Of a stretch of 64,000 bases of DNA, positions 32,323-42,269 are shown piece after piece (position 1 is the first letter of the stretch; every line of letters starts with the position of its first letter). The position numbers and the translations under genes are program-made. The notes below the pieces were generated by a model, which was given only the letters and a program-made list of their open reading frames with translations, did not search any database and was not told the DNA's origin. This DNA comes from Pontibacterium granulatum (GTDB lineage: Bacteria > Pseudomonadota > Gammaproteobacteria > Pseudomonadales > Balneatricaceae): contig NZ_JASBRH010000004.1 in assembly GCF_029961155.1 (NCBI RefSeq), forward strand, positions 1 through 64,000, given 5' to 3'.

Positions 32323-33957
32323 ATGAGTTTGCAGGAATCGCCACAGGATCTGGCTGGCTGGATCCAGTATCTGAAAGATAAGACCTTGCCGGTACGTGGC
32401 AGTGTTAAACTACGCCTGTTGCAAGCGGTGGATAGTGATGTTACCACCTTGCAGACGCTCGGGAATCTAATCAAATCAGACCCGGCGGTCTGTCTGCATC
32501 TGGTGCGTGTAGCGAACAAACTGCACAGAGAGAAAGGCTCTGCTGTAACCAGTATCGAACACGCGGTGCACTCACTCGGTTTTGACCGTATCCAACAAAC
32601 CATCGAACAGCTTGAACTGATCCGCCTGAATGCCGGTTCGGTCTCCCATAAGCTTTTCTTCCGCTCCACTGCCAACAGCCATCACGCCTCCATCCAGGTG
32701 CGCGAATGGCTGAAGGGAAAAGGCAACGTCTTTGCCGAAGAACTGCAGTTGGCGGCTTTGTTCTACGGCATAGGTCACTGGATGATGTGGCTGCACGCGC
32801 CGTTACATATGAGTCTGATCCACCAGAAAATTCGCGAAAAACATGTGGATGTAGTATTGGCGGAAACCGACGTGCTGGGCTGTACCATCCAGCAAATCTC
32901 CCACGACCTGGCGATGGAGTGGGGCCTGCCAGAGCTGGTTTTCGAAAGCTTGGATCACGAAACTTCCCCGGGGCGCGACATTATCGACCTGATGCATCGC
33001 CGCTCGCTGAAAGATCCAACCATCGACGATGAAGAGCGCCGCGAACTGAACCACCTGGTGCAGCAAAAGTACTTCCCGGTGAAACTCTCCAACTGGCTGG
33101 CAATCACTGCCTCCTTTGGTTGGCGGCAGAAAAAAACCAAACAGCTGAGCATGATCATCAGCGACTACCTGTGCGAAAACACCGCCGAGGTCGTAGGCAA
33201 GCTGCATCAAAACTGCGCCACTGCGGCCCGTATCTACAATGTGCCCGGCACCCTGTCCCACGCCACCGAGCTGATTATGCTCGAGTCGGATCTGGTACCA
33301 AGCTACAAGATCACCCCCAAAGAACTGCAAAGCGTGGTGATCGAGTGCCCGCGCCCGTCGGTCGAACGCATGCGTCTGCGCTCTCGCCCGGTGGAACAGG
33401 AGATTATCCGTACCGCCTACGCACCGGTGGAGATCGAGTTTAAGAACGAAGAGTTGTTTAAAAAACTGGCGGTCGCCTTTATCAAGGGCTCACCCAAGAT
33501 CAAAACCCAGGGCCATATTCTACAGTGCATTCAGAAAGCGCTGGCAGACGGTCTGGGTATGCGCCACGTAACCCTGCTTCGCGTACACAACAAACTGATG
33601 GCCACAGCCCTCTCATCTGGCCTACCCACAGACAACGCCCTGGCCAACTACCGTTTTGACCTAGAAATCCCCAGCATCTTCAAGCGATTGTGCGACAAGC
33701 CTGGCTATCTCTGGATCACACCGCAGACCCGTGAAAAGACTATCAATGCGCTGCCGGAAAGCTACCACAGCTTCATCCCTGAGAGCGGTGCCATCCTGAT
33801 GTCCCTCTTCGATGGCGACGAACCGGTGGCGATTGTACATGTGGATAACCGCGACCATGCGATCGATGATTTCCACAACAAACGCACCCGTTATATCTAC
33901 ACAGCAGCCGGACAAGCCTTCAAAAACCTGACCACGAGCAGTTCCGAGACTATCTGA
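32323..33957 (+). CDS. HDOD-domain regulatory protein with C-terminal GAF-like region
   Basis: A 544-residue protein of unknown specific role. The N-terminal part (to about 260) is an HDOD domain: VRGSVKLRLLQAVDSD, NLIKSDPAVCLHLVRVAN and IEHAVHSLGFDRIQ are typical. A catalytic HD pair is not evident, as expected for HDOD. The C-terminal part (about 390-540) resembles a GAF sensor (ALADGLGMRHVTLLRVHNK, GDEPVAIVHVDNR). HDOD proteins usually act in signalling or stress control. I chose the ATG at 32323 over a TTG seven codons upstream. It may be co-transcribed with rsgA. Confidence 0.8.
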   Translation: MSLQESPQDLAGWIQYLKDKTLPVRGSVKLRLLQAVDSDVTTLQTLGNLIKSDPAVCLHLVRVANKLHREKGSAVTSIEHAVHSLGFDRIQQTIEQLELIRLNAGSVSHKLFFRSTANSHHASIQVREWLKGKGNVFAEELQLAALFYGIGHWMMWLHAPLHMSLIHQKIREKHVDVVLAETDVLGCTIQQISHDLAMEWGLPELVFESLDHETSPGRDIIDLMHRRSLKDPTIDDEERRELNHLVQQKYFPVKLSNWLAITASFGWRQKKTKQLSMIISDYLCENTAEVVGKLHQNCATAARIYNVPGTLSHATELIMLESDLVPSYKITPKELQSVVIECPRPSVERMRLRSRPVEQEIIRTAYAPVEIEFKNEELFKKLAVAFIKGSPKIKTQGHILQCIQKALADGLGMRHVTLLRVHNKLMATALSSGLPTDNALANYRFDLEIPSIFKRLCDKPGYLWITPQTREKTINALPESYHSFIPESGAILMSLFDGDEPVAIVHVDNRDHAIDDFHNKRTRYIYTAAGQAFKNLTTSSSETI

Positions 33958-34023
33958 GGAAGCTGAGATTCCTGCCACTTTGCTATATGATGCGGTTCAT
34001 AGAGTTATTTTCGGAACCGTAGT

Positions 34024-34839
34024 ATGAGCTTACCTCTTGTAATTGAAGCAGCAGAATTGGCGGAAAATCTGTCCAATCCCAACGTGCTGATCATTGATCT
34101 GTCCGACGAAGAGACCTACAACCAGGGTCATATTCCCGGCGCAGTGCGTGTCGATAGCTTCCGACTGATGTTGGGTTCCGGTCCTGTACCCAACAAGCTA
34201 CCCACTGCCGAACAACTTAGCGCCCTGTTCTCCGAACTGGGTCTGAGCGCAGACACCCACGTGGTGGCCTATGACAACCAGATGGGGCCGCTGGCGGGCC
34301 GTATGATCTGGACACTGAACCTGGTTGGACACGAGAACTGCTCGTTCCTCAACGGTCAGCTTTCCGCCTGGCTTGAAGCGGGTCAACCTCTGGAAGCAAG
34401 CGCCAACACCCGCGAACCCAATCTGTTTTCCGCGCAGATCGATACGGACTATATAGCCGATGTTGCGTATATCAACGACCACCTGCGCGATCCACACACC
34501 GTAATCTGGGATGCCCGCTCCGCTGAGGAATTCCGTGGTGAGAAGATCGTGAACGCACAGAAAGGAGGGCATATTCCCGGCGCCCGCCTGTACGAGTGGA
34601 CCGATGTGATGGTTGCACCGGGCCGTGACACCCGCCTGCGCCCTGCGGCCGAAATTCTGGCGGAGCTGGACCAGCTGGGCATCAGCACCGACAAGGAAGT
34701 AATCACTCACTGCCAGACCCATCGCCGCTCAGGCCTCACTTATCTGGTAGCCAAACACCTGGGATTCAGGAAGATCCGCTGCTACGACGGCTCCTGGTTC
34801 GAGTGGGGTAACCTGCCCGATACACCGGTCGAACAGTAA
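34024..34839 (+). CDS. rhdA: Thiosulfate sulfurtransferase (rhodanese) of the RhdA type
   Basis: A tandem-domain rhodanese that carries sulfane sulfur as a persulfide. The 271-residue length, catalytic Cys230 and active-site loop CQTHRRSG match Azotobacter vinelandii RhdA, whose loop is CQTHHRS, rather than the CG[ST]GVTA loop of mercaptopyruvate sulfurtransferases. The first domain is inactive (no cysteine in its loop). psd follows directly, a pairing also seen in pseudomonads. Confidence 0.88.
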   Translation: MSLPLVIEAAELAENLSNPNVLIIDLSDEETYNQGHIPGAVRVDSFRLMLGSGPVPNKLPTAEQLSALFSELGLSADTHVVAYDNQMGPLAGRMIWTLNLVGHENCSFLNGQLSAWLEAGQPLEASANTREPNLFSAQIDTDYIADVAYINDHLRDPHTVIWDARSAEEFRGEKIVNAQKGGHIPGARLYEWTDVMVAPGRDTRLRPAAEILAELDQLGISTDKEVITHCQTHRRSGLTYLVAKHLGFRKIRCYDGSWFEWGNLPDTPVEQ

Positions 34840-34887
34840 TCAGTTCTAACCGTACTACCGAATTCAGTCATTAACGGATACACAACC

Positions 34888-35784
34888 TTGAAAGACACAC
34901 TCTTTATCTTGATGCAGCATATCCTGCCGCAGCATCTGATTTCCCGTTTTGTAGGCCGTATCGCGGAATGCACCAATCCATGGGTTAAGAACACCTTTAC
35001 CACATGGTTCGCCAAACGTTACAACATCAACATGTCCGAAGCGCTGGTCGAAGACCCGACCGCATATGCAAACTTCAACGCATTCTTCACCCGTGAACTG
35101 AAACCGGGTATCCGTCCGATCGATGAAGCGGACGAAGCGATCGTCAGCCCGGCCGACGGTGCCGTAAGCCAACTGGGCGATATCGAGCACGGCCGCATCT
35201 TCCAGGCCAAGGGCCGTGGTTACGGACTAGCCACCTTGCTGGGTGGCGACCAGAAACTGGCCGACCAGTTCATCAACGGCTCCTTTGCCACCATCTACCT
35301 GTCCCCTAAGGACTATCACCGCGTACACATGCCGTTCACCGGTACCCTGCGTGAAACCATCTACGTGCCGGGCGATCTTTACTCCGTCAACCAGACCACT
35401 GCCGCCAACGTCGACCAGCTGTTTGCCCGCAACGAACGCCTGGTGGCGATCTTTGATACCGAACGTGGCCCTATGGCGATGGTACTGGTTGGTGCGATGA
35501 TTGTCGCAGGGATTGAAACCGTCTGGTCCGGCCATGAAGCACCACGCATCAAAGCGCCGGTGCGCACCGCGTTCCAGGCGGAACCGCAGGAACCGATCAC
35601 CCTGCAAAAAGGTGAAGAGATGGGCCGCTTCAAACTGGGATCAACCGTAGTGCTGCTGTTTGGTGAAGATGCCGTCAACTGGCAGGATCACCTGAAGGCG
35701 GAAAGCCCGCTACGCCTGGGTGAGCGTATCGCCACCAGCACCGCCGTTGCCGAAAGCCGCAACGACGACAGCGCTGCCGCCTAA
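34888..35784 (+). CDS. psd: Phosphatidylserine decarboxylase proenzyme
   Basis: An inner-membrane enzyme that makes phosphatidylethanolamine. The 298-residue proenzyme cleaves itself in the LGST motif (Leu250-Thr253), where Ser252 becomes the pyruvoyl group. The HRVHMP motif and the ADG-containing SPADGAVSQLG are also present. The start is a TTG; the next ATG (residue 9) would cut the conserved N terminus LFILMQHILPQH. The ribosome binding site is weak. Confidence 0.95.
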   Translation: MKDTLFILMQHILPQHLISRFVGRIAECTNPWVKNTFTTWFAKRYNINMSEALVEDPTAYANFNAFFTRELKPGIRPIDEADEAIVSPADGAVSQLGDIEHGRIFQAKGRGYGLATLLGGDQKLADQFINGSFATIYLSPKDYHRVHMPFTGTLRETIYVPGDLYSVNQTTAANVDQLFARNERLVAIFDTERGPMAMVLVGAMIVAGIETVWSGHEAPRIKAPVRTAFQAEPQEPITLQKGEEMGRFKLGSTVVLLFGEDAVNWQDHLKAESPLRLGERIATSTAVAESRNDDSAAA

Positions 35785-35870
35785 TCCCTTACATTCTGTC
35801 GGCTGTAGGCCGCCACAAAATGACCTAAAATTCCAGGACGGAGCCCAACCACTCCGTCCCGGAATATCAG

Positions 35871-36923
35871 ATGGATAACGCACGAGAAGCTATGAGCAAC
35901 TGGATTGAAAGCCTGCAAGCACAAGGCGCCGTGATCAACGCGGATAACACAGTCAGCCTGACCGCCAAGGCCAGCGGCGGTACGGTGATTCCACTGCTGC
36001 ACCAGCGTGTTCTGACGGTTACAGGCCCGGACAGTGAAAAATTCCTGCAGGGCCAGCTCAGCTGTGACCTGGCACAGACCCTCGCCAGCGGCAGCTCTAT
36101 GGGATCCCACTGCAACATCAAGGGACACATGATCAGCCTGTTCCGCGTGATTACCATCGCGGACGGTTTTATGCTCCGCCTGCACAATGATATCCACGAT
36201 ATCGCCGCGCAGACGCTGGGCAAGTACATCATCTTCTCCAAGGCCGAGATCGCGAAACCCGGTGATGCCGTTGTAGGCATCGGTCTGCAGGGCGAAAACG
36301 CAGCAGAACTGGCGAAAATCGCTGTCTCAGAACTGCCTGCGGAGACCAACGGTGTCAGCCAGCAAGGTGACCGCACTCTCATCTCCGTACCGGGTGGTCG
36401 CTACGAACTGTGGTTGCCACAGGAAGACGCGGTAGCGCTGCTGCCGGAACTGCTGGCACTGGGCCAGCTGGGTGACAGCAACGACTGGCTGCTGAGCGAA
36501 GTCCGCGCGGCCATTCCGGATCTGCGTACCGCGACCATTGAAGCCTTTATCCCACAGATGACCAACCTGCAGGCCCTCAACGGCGTCAGCTTCACCAAAG
36601 GCTGCTACACCGGTCAGGAGATCGTGACCCGTCTGCAGCACCGTGGTCAGTTGAAGCGCCCGATGTACCGTCTGAAGTCTGCCTGCGACACCCTGCCACA
36701 GGCGGGTGATACCGTCTTCAGCGACAGCAAGGAGAATGCTGGGCAGGTTGTGGTTGCCGCACGCAACGAAGCGGGCGAATGCGAACTGCTGGCAGTGGTG
36801 ATCAAGGAGCAAGCCGACAACGACATCCTGCATCTGCAGGCACAGGACGGCCCGGTGGCAACTGTCGAGGAGTTGCCATATGAACTCGATCCAAAGATGT
36901 TTGAGGCCAAGAACCGCCTCTGA
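35871..36923 (+). CDS. ygfZ: tRNA-modifying/Fe-S protein YgfZ
   Basis: A folate-binding, GcvT-like protein needed for full activity of several Fe-S enzymes such as MiaB. The 350 residues contain the family signature KGCYTGQEIVTRLQHRG. The start could be the ATG at 35871 or the one at 35892, which has GAGAAG upstream. A strong terminator follows. Confidence 0.93.
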   Translation: MDNAREAMSNWIESLQAQGAVINADNTVSLTAKASGGTVIPLLHQRVLTVTGPDSEKFLQGQLSCDLAQTLASGSSMGSHCNIKGHMISLFRVITIADGFMLRLHNDIHDIAAQTLGKYIIFSKAEIAKPGDAVVGIGLQGENAAELAKIAVSELPAETNGVSQQGDRTLISVPGGRYELWLPQEDAVALLPELLALGQLGDSNDWLLSEVRAAIPDLRTATIEAFIPQMTNLQALNGVSFTKGCYTGQEIVTRLQHRGQLKRPMYRLKSACDTLPQAGDTVFSDSKENAGQVVVAARNEAGECELLAVVIKEQADNDILHLQAQDGPVATVEELPYELDPKMFEAKNRL

Positions 36924-36939
36924 GCGTAACGGCTGAAGA

Positions 36940-36980
36940 TAAAAAACGCCCTGACTGGTAACAGTTCAGGGCGTTTTTTA
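36940..36980 (+). terminator. Terminator after ygfZ
   Basis: The stem acgccctga / tcagggcgt is followed by TTTTTT and preceded by AAAAAA, 20 bases past the ygfZ stop. It can work in both directions. Confidence 0.9.
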
Positions 36981-37023
36981 TGGTTCATCGCCAGATAGCG
37001 TGGCGCCAAGAAAGCAACTCAGT

Positions 37024-37115
37024 TGTAGGTTGGCCTTCCCTGCACGAAACCCAACAGGCATAGGGCAATGTTGCGCCGACACGTTGGGCATCGCTGCGCG
37101 ATGGCCTACCTACAC
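37024..37115. repeat. MITE/REP-like imperfect inverted repeat
   Basis: About 92 bases begin with gtaggttggcc and end with ggcctacctac, which are near-perfect inverted ends. Internal inverted blocks cccaac and gttggg lie between them. The 'CCAACCTAC' ends and inner 'GTTGGGTTTCG' on the minus strand resemble short palindromic elements dispersed in many proteobacterial genomes. It lies between the ygfZ terminator and the ung stop. Copy number cannot be judged from this window. Confidence 0.5.
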
Positions 37116-37122
37116 TTTTTTC

Positions 37123-37815
37123 TCAGCTTTCATTCGCTTCAGCCGGCAACTGCCAGTTGATCGGCGTTTTGCCATGTTGCTGCAGGTAGTCATTGGCCTG
37201 GCTGAAGTGACGGCAACCAAAGAAGCCACGGTGCGCCGCCAACGGCGACGGATGCGGCGCTTTCAGCACCAGATGACGCTGAGTATCGATAAACGCCCCT
37301 TTCTTCTGTGCATAACTGCCCCAGAGCATGAACACCACGTTTTCACAACGTTCGTTTACCAGATGGATCACCCGGTCGGTGAACTGTTCCCAGCCCCGCC
37401 CCTGATGGGACGCCGCCTGGCTCTGCTCTACGGTCAGCACGCTGTTCAGCAGCAGCACGCCCTGCTGCGCCCAGCTTTCCAGATAACCGTGATTTACCGG
37501 CGCCACGCCCAGATCGCTGTTCAGCTCCTTGTAGATATTCACCAGTGACGGCGGGATCTTGATGCCCGGGCGTACCGAGAAACAGAGACCGTGCGCCTGA
37601 TCCGGCTGGTGATACGGGTCCTGCCCCAGGATCACCACCTTCACCTGGTCCAGCGGTGTCGTTTCCAGGGCGTGAAACCATTTGGAAGAATGTGGATAGA
37701 TCACCTTACGCTGCGTTTTCTGCTCATGCAGAAACTGCTTCAGACTCAGCATATACGGCTGTTCAAACTCGACAGCCAACCCCTCTTGCCAGCTTGGTGC
37801 TGCTTCCAGAACCAT
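37123..37815 (-). CDS. ung: Uracil-DNA glycosylase
   Basis: A family 1 glycosylase that removes uracil from DNA. From the ATG at 37815 it has 230 residues with the water-activating GQDPYH motif (Asp66) and the [13 protein letters not shown] motif (His188). GGGGAG lies 10 bases before the ATG; a GTG six codons upstream also opens the frame. The start follows the stop of the upstream membrane-protein gene by a few bases, suggesting coupling. Confidence 0.97.
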   Translation of the reverse strand: MVLEAAPSWQEGLAVEFEQPYMLSLKQFLHEQKTQRKVIYPHSSKWFHALETTPLDQVKVVILGQDPYHQPDQAHGLCFSVRPGIKIPPSLVNIYKELNSDLGVAPVNHGYLESWAQQGVLLLNSVLTVEQSQAASHQGRGWEQFTDRVIHLVNERCENVVFMLWGSYAQKKGAFIDTQRHLVLKAPHPSPLAAHRGFFGCRHFSQANDYLQQHGKTPINWQLPAEANES

Positions 37816-37819
37816 ACGT

Positions 37820-38251
37820 TCAGGACTCCCCACAATTCTTGTTAATCAGATCCGCTTTGGTCAGCACCTTGCGGTGCCAGAGCGAATAGTACCGTACTTT
37901 GCCCGGCGCGTGAGAGACCACACCCGAAATCAGGATCACCAACAAGTAGATCATGGTCTGCGGCTCGTCGAACAACCAGAATACGGTGGAGAGCAGCAAC
38001 AACTTCAAAAATATCGCCTGCCCCCTCAACTGCAGCAACCAGATACCATCCACATAGACCGCCATCGCCGCCATCAAGAAACCACTCAACACCGCCAGCC
38101 ACAGATAAGGCATCCACTGGCTCTCGGGCAGATGAAACAGGTAGGCGCCGGCCAGCCCGGCGATTCCCATCAGGTGGAAGGTGCGCAAAGTGATGCTCAA
38201 CCAGCGACGGCCTGGAAAGTCACGCTTATCGATAGGAAATAACCAGCTCAT
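37820..38251 (-). CDS. Uncharacterised four-helix membrane protein
   Basis: From the ATG at 38251 (GGCGAGAG upstream) the product has 143 residues with about four hydrophobic helices: [50 protein letters not shown] and [14 protein letters not shown]. The C terminus is basic and contains [16 protein letters not shown] do not recognise the family. It lies after the lysS terminator and is coupled to ung. Confidence 0.8.
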   Translation of the reverse strand: MSWLFPIDKRDFPGRRWLSITLRTFHLMGIAGLAGAYLFHLPESQWMPYLWLAVLSGFLMAAMAVYVDGIWLLQLRGQAIFLKLLLLSTVFWLFDEPQTMIYLLVILISGVVSHAPGKVRYYSLWHRKVLTKADLINKNCGES

Positions 38252-38287
38252 TGTACTCTCGCCCTCTGCACGCTCTTTGTTCCAGAT

Positions 38288-38318
38288 ATAAAAAAGGCTG
38301 CCAGAGGGCAGCCTTTTC
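38288..38318 (-). terminator. Terminator after lysS
   Basis: On the minus strand the stem AAGGCTGCC / GGCAGCCTT with a 3-base loop and a trailing T run lies 16 bases past the lysS stop and within the leader of the downstream membrane-protein gene. Confidence 0.9.
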
Positions 38319-38333
38319 TTCAACTGATAGAGA

Positions 38334-39836
38334 TCAGGTACGTGGACGCATCGCCGGGAACAGGATGACGTCACGGATAGACGGAGAATCAGTGAACAGC
38401 ATCACCAGACGGTCGATACCGATACCTTCACCCGCTGTTGGCGGCAGGCCGTATTCCAGAGCGTTGATGTAGTCGGCATCGTAGTGCATCGCTTCATCAT
38501 CACCTGCATCCTTCTCTGCCACCTGCTGGCGGAAACGCTCAGCCTGGTCTTCAGAGTCGTTAAGCTCCGAGAAACCGTTCGCCAGCTCACGGCCACCAAC
38601 GAAGAATTCGAAACGGTCAGTGACGAATGGGTTGTCGTCGCTACGACGTGCCAGTGGAGACACCTCGGTTGGATACTCGGTAATGAAGGTCGGCTGCTGC
38701 AGACGGTGCTCTACGGTCTTCTCGAAGATCTCGATCTGTACCTTACCCAGACCCCAGCTGTCTTTCACATCGATATCCAGGCGCTCTGCGATCTGGCGAG
38801 CGGCGTGCTCATCCGCCAGAGCTTCCGCTTTGATATCCTGGTTGTAGTGCAGGATGGAGTCGAACACGCTCAGGCGCTGGAACGGTTTCGCCAAATCGTA
38901 TTCGAAGGTTTCCAGAACCTCACCCTCTTCGTTACGCACGGTGTTAACGATGGTGGTGGTACCCAGAACGTCCTGCGCTACGGTACGCAGCATGTCTTCG
39001 GTCAGGTCCATCAGGTCACGGTAGTCCGCGTACGCCTGGTAGAATTCGATCATGGTGAATTCCGGGTTGTGACGCGTAGACAGACCTTCGTTACGGAAGT
39101 TACGGTTGATCTCGAACACACGCTCGAAGCCACCTACAACCAAACGCTTCAGGTACAGTTCCGGCGCGATACGCAGGTACATGTCGCGGTCCAGCGCGTT
39201 GTGGTGGGTGATGAATGGACGTGCTGTCGCACCACCCGGGATCACCTGCAGCATTGGTGTTTCTGCTTCGATGAAACGACGCTCGGTCAGGTAGTTGCGG
39301 ATACCGGCAACAATCTTGGAACGCGCTTCGAAAACCTTACGGGACTGTTCGTTGGTGATCAGATCCACGTAGCGCTGACGGTAACGAATCTCGGTGTCCT
39401 GCAGACCTTTGTGCTTGTCTGGCAGCGGACGCAGGTTCTTGGTCAGCAACTGGTATTCGCCCATATCCACGTACAGGTCGCCTTTACCGGACTTGTGCAG
39501 TTCACCGGTCACACCGATGATGTCACCCAGATCCAGGCTCTTGGCAAATTTACGCGCGTCTTTGTTCACGTAGAACTGGATGCGGCCGGACATATCCTGG
39601 ATTACACCAAACGCACCACGGTTCAGCATTACACGACCGGCAACGCTAACCTTGATACCGGCTTCGGCCAGCTCTTCCTTGCTCATCTCGCCGTACTTTT
39701 CCTGCAGATCCTGCGCGTAGCTGTCACGGCGGAAAGTGTTCGGAAACGCGTTGCCCTCTTCGCGCAGCGCAGTCAGCTTTTCGCGGCGCTCGGCAATCAG
39801 GCGGTTTTCGTCTTGCTGCTGAGTGTTGTCAGACAT
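38334..39836 (-). CDS. lysS: Lysyl-tRNA synthetase (class II)
   Basis: Charges tRNA-Lys. The 500 residues have an N-terminal OB anticodon-binding domain ([20 protein letters not shown]) and a class II core with motif 2 ([26 protein letters not shown]) in pieces and motif 3 ([14 protein letters not shown]). It follows prfB by 35 bases, the conserved prfB-lysS pair. Confidence 0.97.
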   Translation of the reverse strand: MSDNTQQQDENRLIAERREKLTALREEGNAFPNTFRRDSYAQDLQEKYGEMSKEELAEAGIKVSVAGRVMLNRGAFGVIQDMSGRIQFYVNKDARKFAKSLDLGDIIGVTGELHKSGKGDLYVDMGEYQLLTKNLRPLPDKHKGLQDTEIRYRQRYVDLITNEQSRKVFEARSKIVAGIRNYLTERRFIEAETPMLQVIPGGATARPFITHHNALDRDMYLRIAPELYLKRLVVGGFERVFEINRNFRNEGLSTRHNPEFTMIEFYQAYADYRDLMDLTEDMLRTVAQDVLGTTTIVNTVRNEEGEVLETFEYDLAKPFQRLSVFDSILHYNQDIKAEALADEHAARQIAERLDIDVKDSWGLGKVQIEIFEKTVEHRLQQPTFITEYPTEVSPLARRSDDNPFVTDRFEFFVGGRELANGFSELNDSEDQAERFRQQVAEKDAGDDEAMHYDADYINALEYGLPPTAGEGIGIDRLVMLFTDSPSIRDVILFPAMRPRT

Positions 39837-39871
39837 TGAGTCAAAACCCTTAAGAATTCTTTACGTAAAAC

Positions 39872-40966
39872 TTACAGACCAGCTTTCAGGCTGGCTTCAA
39901 TAAACAGATCCAGATCACCGTCCAGAACCTTGTCACAGTTGGAAGACTGCACGTTGGTACGCAGATCCTTGATGCGCTGATCGTCCAGCACGTAGGAACG
40001 GATCTGACTGCCCCAACCGATATCCGCTTTGTTGTCTTCCATCTCCTGCGCAGCTTCGGAGCGCTTCAGCATCTCCATCTCGTACAGTTTTGCACGCAGC
40101 TGTTTCATACAGGTGTCTTTGTTCTGGTGCTGGGAACGCTGGCTCTGGGACTGCACCACAATGCCGGACGGTTCGTGGGTAATACGTACCGCAGATTCAG
40201 TACGGTTTACGTGCTGACCACCAGCACCGGAGGCACGGTATACGTCGACACGCAGGTCAGCCGGGTTGATCTCGATCTCGATGTTGTCATCGATTTCCGG
40301 GGATACGAATACAGAGGAGAAAGAGGTGTGACGGCGACCACCGGAGTCGAACGGCGACTTACGCACCAGACGGTGAACACCGGTTTCGGTGCGCAACCAA
40401 CCGAAGGCGTACTCGCCTTCAAAGCGGATCGTTGCGGACTTGATACCTGCCACATCACCGGCAGACACTTCCAGCAATTCAGTTTTGAAGCCTTTATTTT
40501 CACCCCAACGCAGATACATACGCAGCATCATGTTGGCCCAGTCCTGCGCCTCGGTACCACCAGACCCCGCCTGAATATCCAGGAAGGCGTTGTTGGCATC
40601 GGCTTCACCGGAGAACATACGACGGAACTCGAGGACTTCCAGCTTCGCCATCAGGGCAGCCACTTCCTCCTCAACTTCAGCCACGGTGTCTTCGTCGTCC
40701 TCTTCCACGGCCATATCCAGCAGATCGCGAGTATCAACAACACCGGTTTCCAGTTCATCAACAGTCTTTACGACACCTTCCAGCGTAGAGCGCTCTTTAC
40801 CCAGTTTCTGGGCATTTTCAGGGTCGTTCCACACAGCTGGATCTTCCAGCTCGCGCTCAACCTCTTCCAGACGTTCTTTCTTACCGTCGTAATCCAGATA
40901 ACCGCGCAGTACAGAGGTACGCTCGGTGATATCCTTCAGGGCGTTGATGATCGGATTGATTTCCAT
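39872..40966 (-). CDS. prfB: Peptide chain release factor 2, without programmed frameshift
   Basis: RF2 ends translation at UGA and UAA. The 364-residue protein has the stop-codon-reading SPF tripeptide ([10 protein letters not shown]) and the catalytic GGQ (GAGGQHVNR). In most bacteria codon 26 is an in-frame UGA read by +1 frameshifting. Here the equivalent point reads CTG GAT (residues Leu-Asp in [10 protein letters not shown]) in one continuous frame, and the upstream Shine-Dalgarno-like AGGGGG is also gone. The autoregulatory site is therefore absent. Confidence 0.97.
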   Translation of the reverse strand: MEINPIINALKDITERTSVLRGYLDYDGKKERLEEVERELEDPAVWNDPENAQKLGKERSTLEGVVKTVDELETGVVDTRDLLDMAVEEDDEDTVAEVEEEVAALMAKLEVLEFRRMFSGEADANNAFLDIQAGSGGTEAQDWANMMLRMYLRWGENKGFKTELLEVSAGDVAGIKSATIRFEGEYAFGWLRTETGVHRLVRKSPFDSGGRRHTSFSSVFVSPEIDDNIEIEINPADLRVDVYRASGAGGQHVNRTESAVRITHEPSGIVVQSQSQRSQHQNKDTCMKQLRAKLYEMEMLKRSEAAQEMEDNKADIGWGSQIRSYVLDDQRIKDLRTNVQSSNCDKVLDGDLDLFIEASLKAGL

Positions 40967-41059
40967 CGCTTGGCTTCAAACTCTCTGATTCGAAAAAAAG
41001 GCGGATATTTTACCTGAACACAGGCACTGTTTGAATGTTAGTCAGCGGAAATTTACCGC

Positions 41060-41581
41060 TCATTCCAGACCAAATTCGGTAATAACCTGTTTTACCCAGG
41101 TCTCTACCCGCTCTTCGGTTTCACCTGACTGGCTATCCTGGTCCACCGCAAGGCCCACAAACTGACTCTCATCCTCGGACAGCGCCTTGGAGGCGGTAAA
41201 TTTATACCCCTGATTGGGCCAGTAACCCACCAGAGTAGCACCATGCTCCTGCAGCTTATCATGCAGCAATCCCATCGCATCCAGGAACCACTCGCCGTAA
41301 CCGACCTGATCCCCCAGACCAAACAGCGCGCAAGTGCGACCACTGAAGTCAATCTCTTCCAGCTCCGCCCAGAGGTCATCCCAATCTTCCTGCAACTCGC
41401 CAAAATCCCAGGTAGGAATCCCCAGAATCAACAGGTCATAGTTGGGAATTGCGGTCAGCCCTTCTTCAGCAATATCATGCTGATCCAGCGCATAACCTTC
41501 CAGATGCCCGGCAATCAGGGCCGCAACGTCTTCCGTGTTGCCAGTGGTACTACCGAAAAAAAGACCGATGGTGTTGCTCAT
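41060..41581 (-). CDS. Long-chain flavodoxin
   Basis: A small FMN-binding electron carrier. The 173 residues begin with the phosphate-binding loop GLFFGSTTGNTEDVA and contain the isoalloxazine-binding GIPTWDFGELQEDWDD and GLGDQVGYGEWFLDAMG, as in FldA/FldB. The inserted loop near NQGYKFTASKAL marks a long-chain form, nearest FldB in style. It stands alone between prfB and the phasin-like gene. Confidence 0.93.
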   Translation of the reverse strand: MSNTIGLFFGSTTGNTEDVAALIAGHLEGYALDQHDIAEEGLTAIPNYDLLILGIPTWDFGELQEDWDDLWAELEEIDFSGRTCALFGLGDQVGYGEWFLDAMGLLHDKLQEHGATLVGYWPNQGYKFTASKALSEDESQFVGLAVDQDSQSGETEERVETWVKQVITEFGLE

Positions 41582-41734
41582 CTGCAGTGTAAATCCCAGT
41601 CAGAACTATAGACGCGGTCATTATAAGCGTTCTGGCGCCTGTTTGGGATGATGGCTGGGAAGTGATAGATAAAAGAAAAAGCGTAGGCCAGCCCACAACG
41701 GTGCTGTCCGACCGGTTCTACCGCCATCTGGCGA

Positions 41735-41770
41735 TAAAAAAGCCAGTGGCAGGACGCCACTGGCTTTTCT
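41735..41770 (-). terminator. Terminator after the phasin-like gene
   Basis: The 13-base-pair stem aaaagccagtggc / gccactggctttt with an aggac loop has a T run on the minus strand, about 50 bases past the gene's stop. Confidence 0.9.
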
Positions 41771-41821
41771 TTTGGCAATCAGAGATCTACGCCGGTATGC
41801 GCGTGGATCGATAGTGCTGTA

Positions 41822-42151
41822 TTACTTCTTGCTGGCAAACGCGTCGAAGGTATCCTGCGTCAGACGCTCCATCTCATCCCGCGCGTGACCCAGTGCCTGC
41901 AGGTTATGCTCGCTGGCATCTTTCAACGTCTCTTCCAGCTTCTTGGCATACTCTTGCTGCAGCTCCAGCAACTCTGCCGGCGACTGGCACTTCTGCATCT
42001 CTTTGGTCTGCTCGATTGTTGCTTCAATGCAGGACTTGGTACACGCCATCTGCTGACGGGTGAGCTCTTCCAGCATTTTTGTCTGGATGTTCACCAGATC
42101 TTTTATAGGTTCCATCGACTGACTAAACGTTTTGTTCAGATCTTGAAACAT
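41822..42151 (-). CDS. Phasin-like protein
   Basis: A 109-residue helical protein rich in Glu, Gln, Lys and Met (FQDLNKTFSQSMEPIKDLVN, then EEYAKKLEETLKDASEHNL-type heptads). The pattern matches the phasin family, proteins that coat polyhydroxyalkanoate granules. No PHA synthase or other pha gene is in the window. It could instead be a general coiled-coil stress protein. A strong terminator follows. Confidence 0.75.
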   Translation of the reverse strand: MFQDLNKTFSQSMEPIKDLVNIQTKMLEELTRQQMACTKSCIEATIEQTKEMQKCQSPAELLELQQEYAKKLEETLKDASEHNLQALGHARDEMERLTQDTFDAFASKK

Positions 42152-42269
42152 AACACCACCCTTCCCTTATCTCTTGTCAATCATCAGTCTCATACTGGTT
42201 ATACTAAAACACTATGGCAGGGTCGATACAAACTTTCGACCAATGCACAATAACTAAGGAACAGACAAC

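Noticed and set aside
38484-39839. 451-codon open frame opposite lysS
   Set aside because: It is a shadow of lysS. The product has no family likeness and low-complexity Val/Thr/Gln composition, and lysS is certain.
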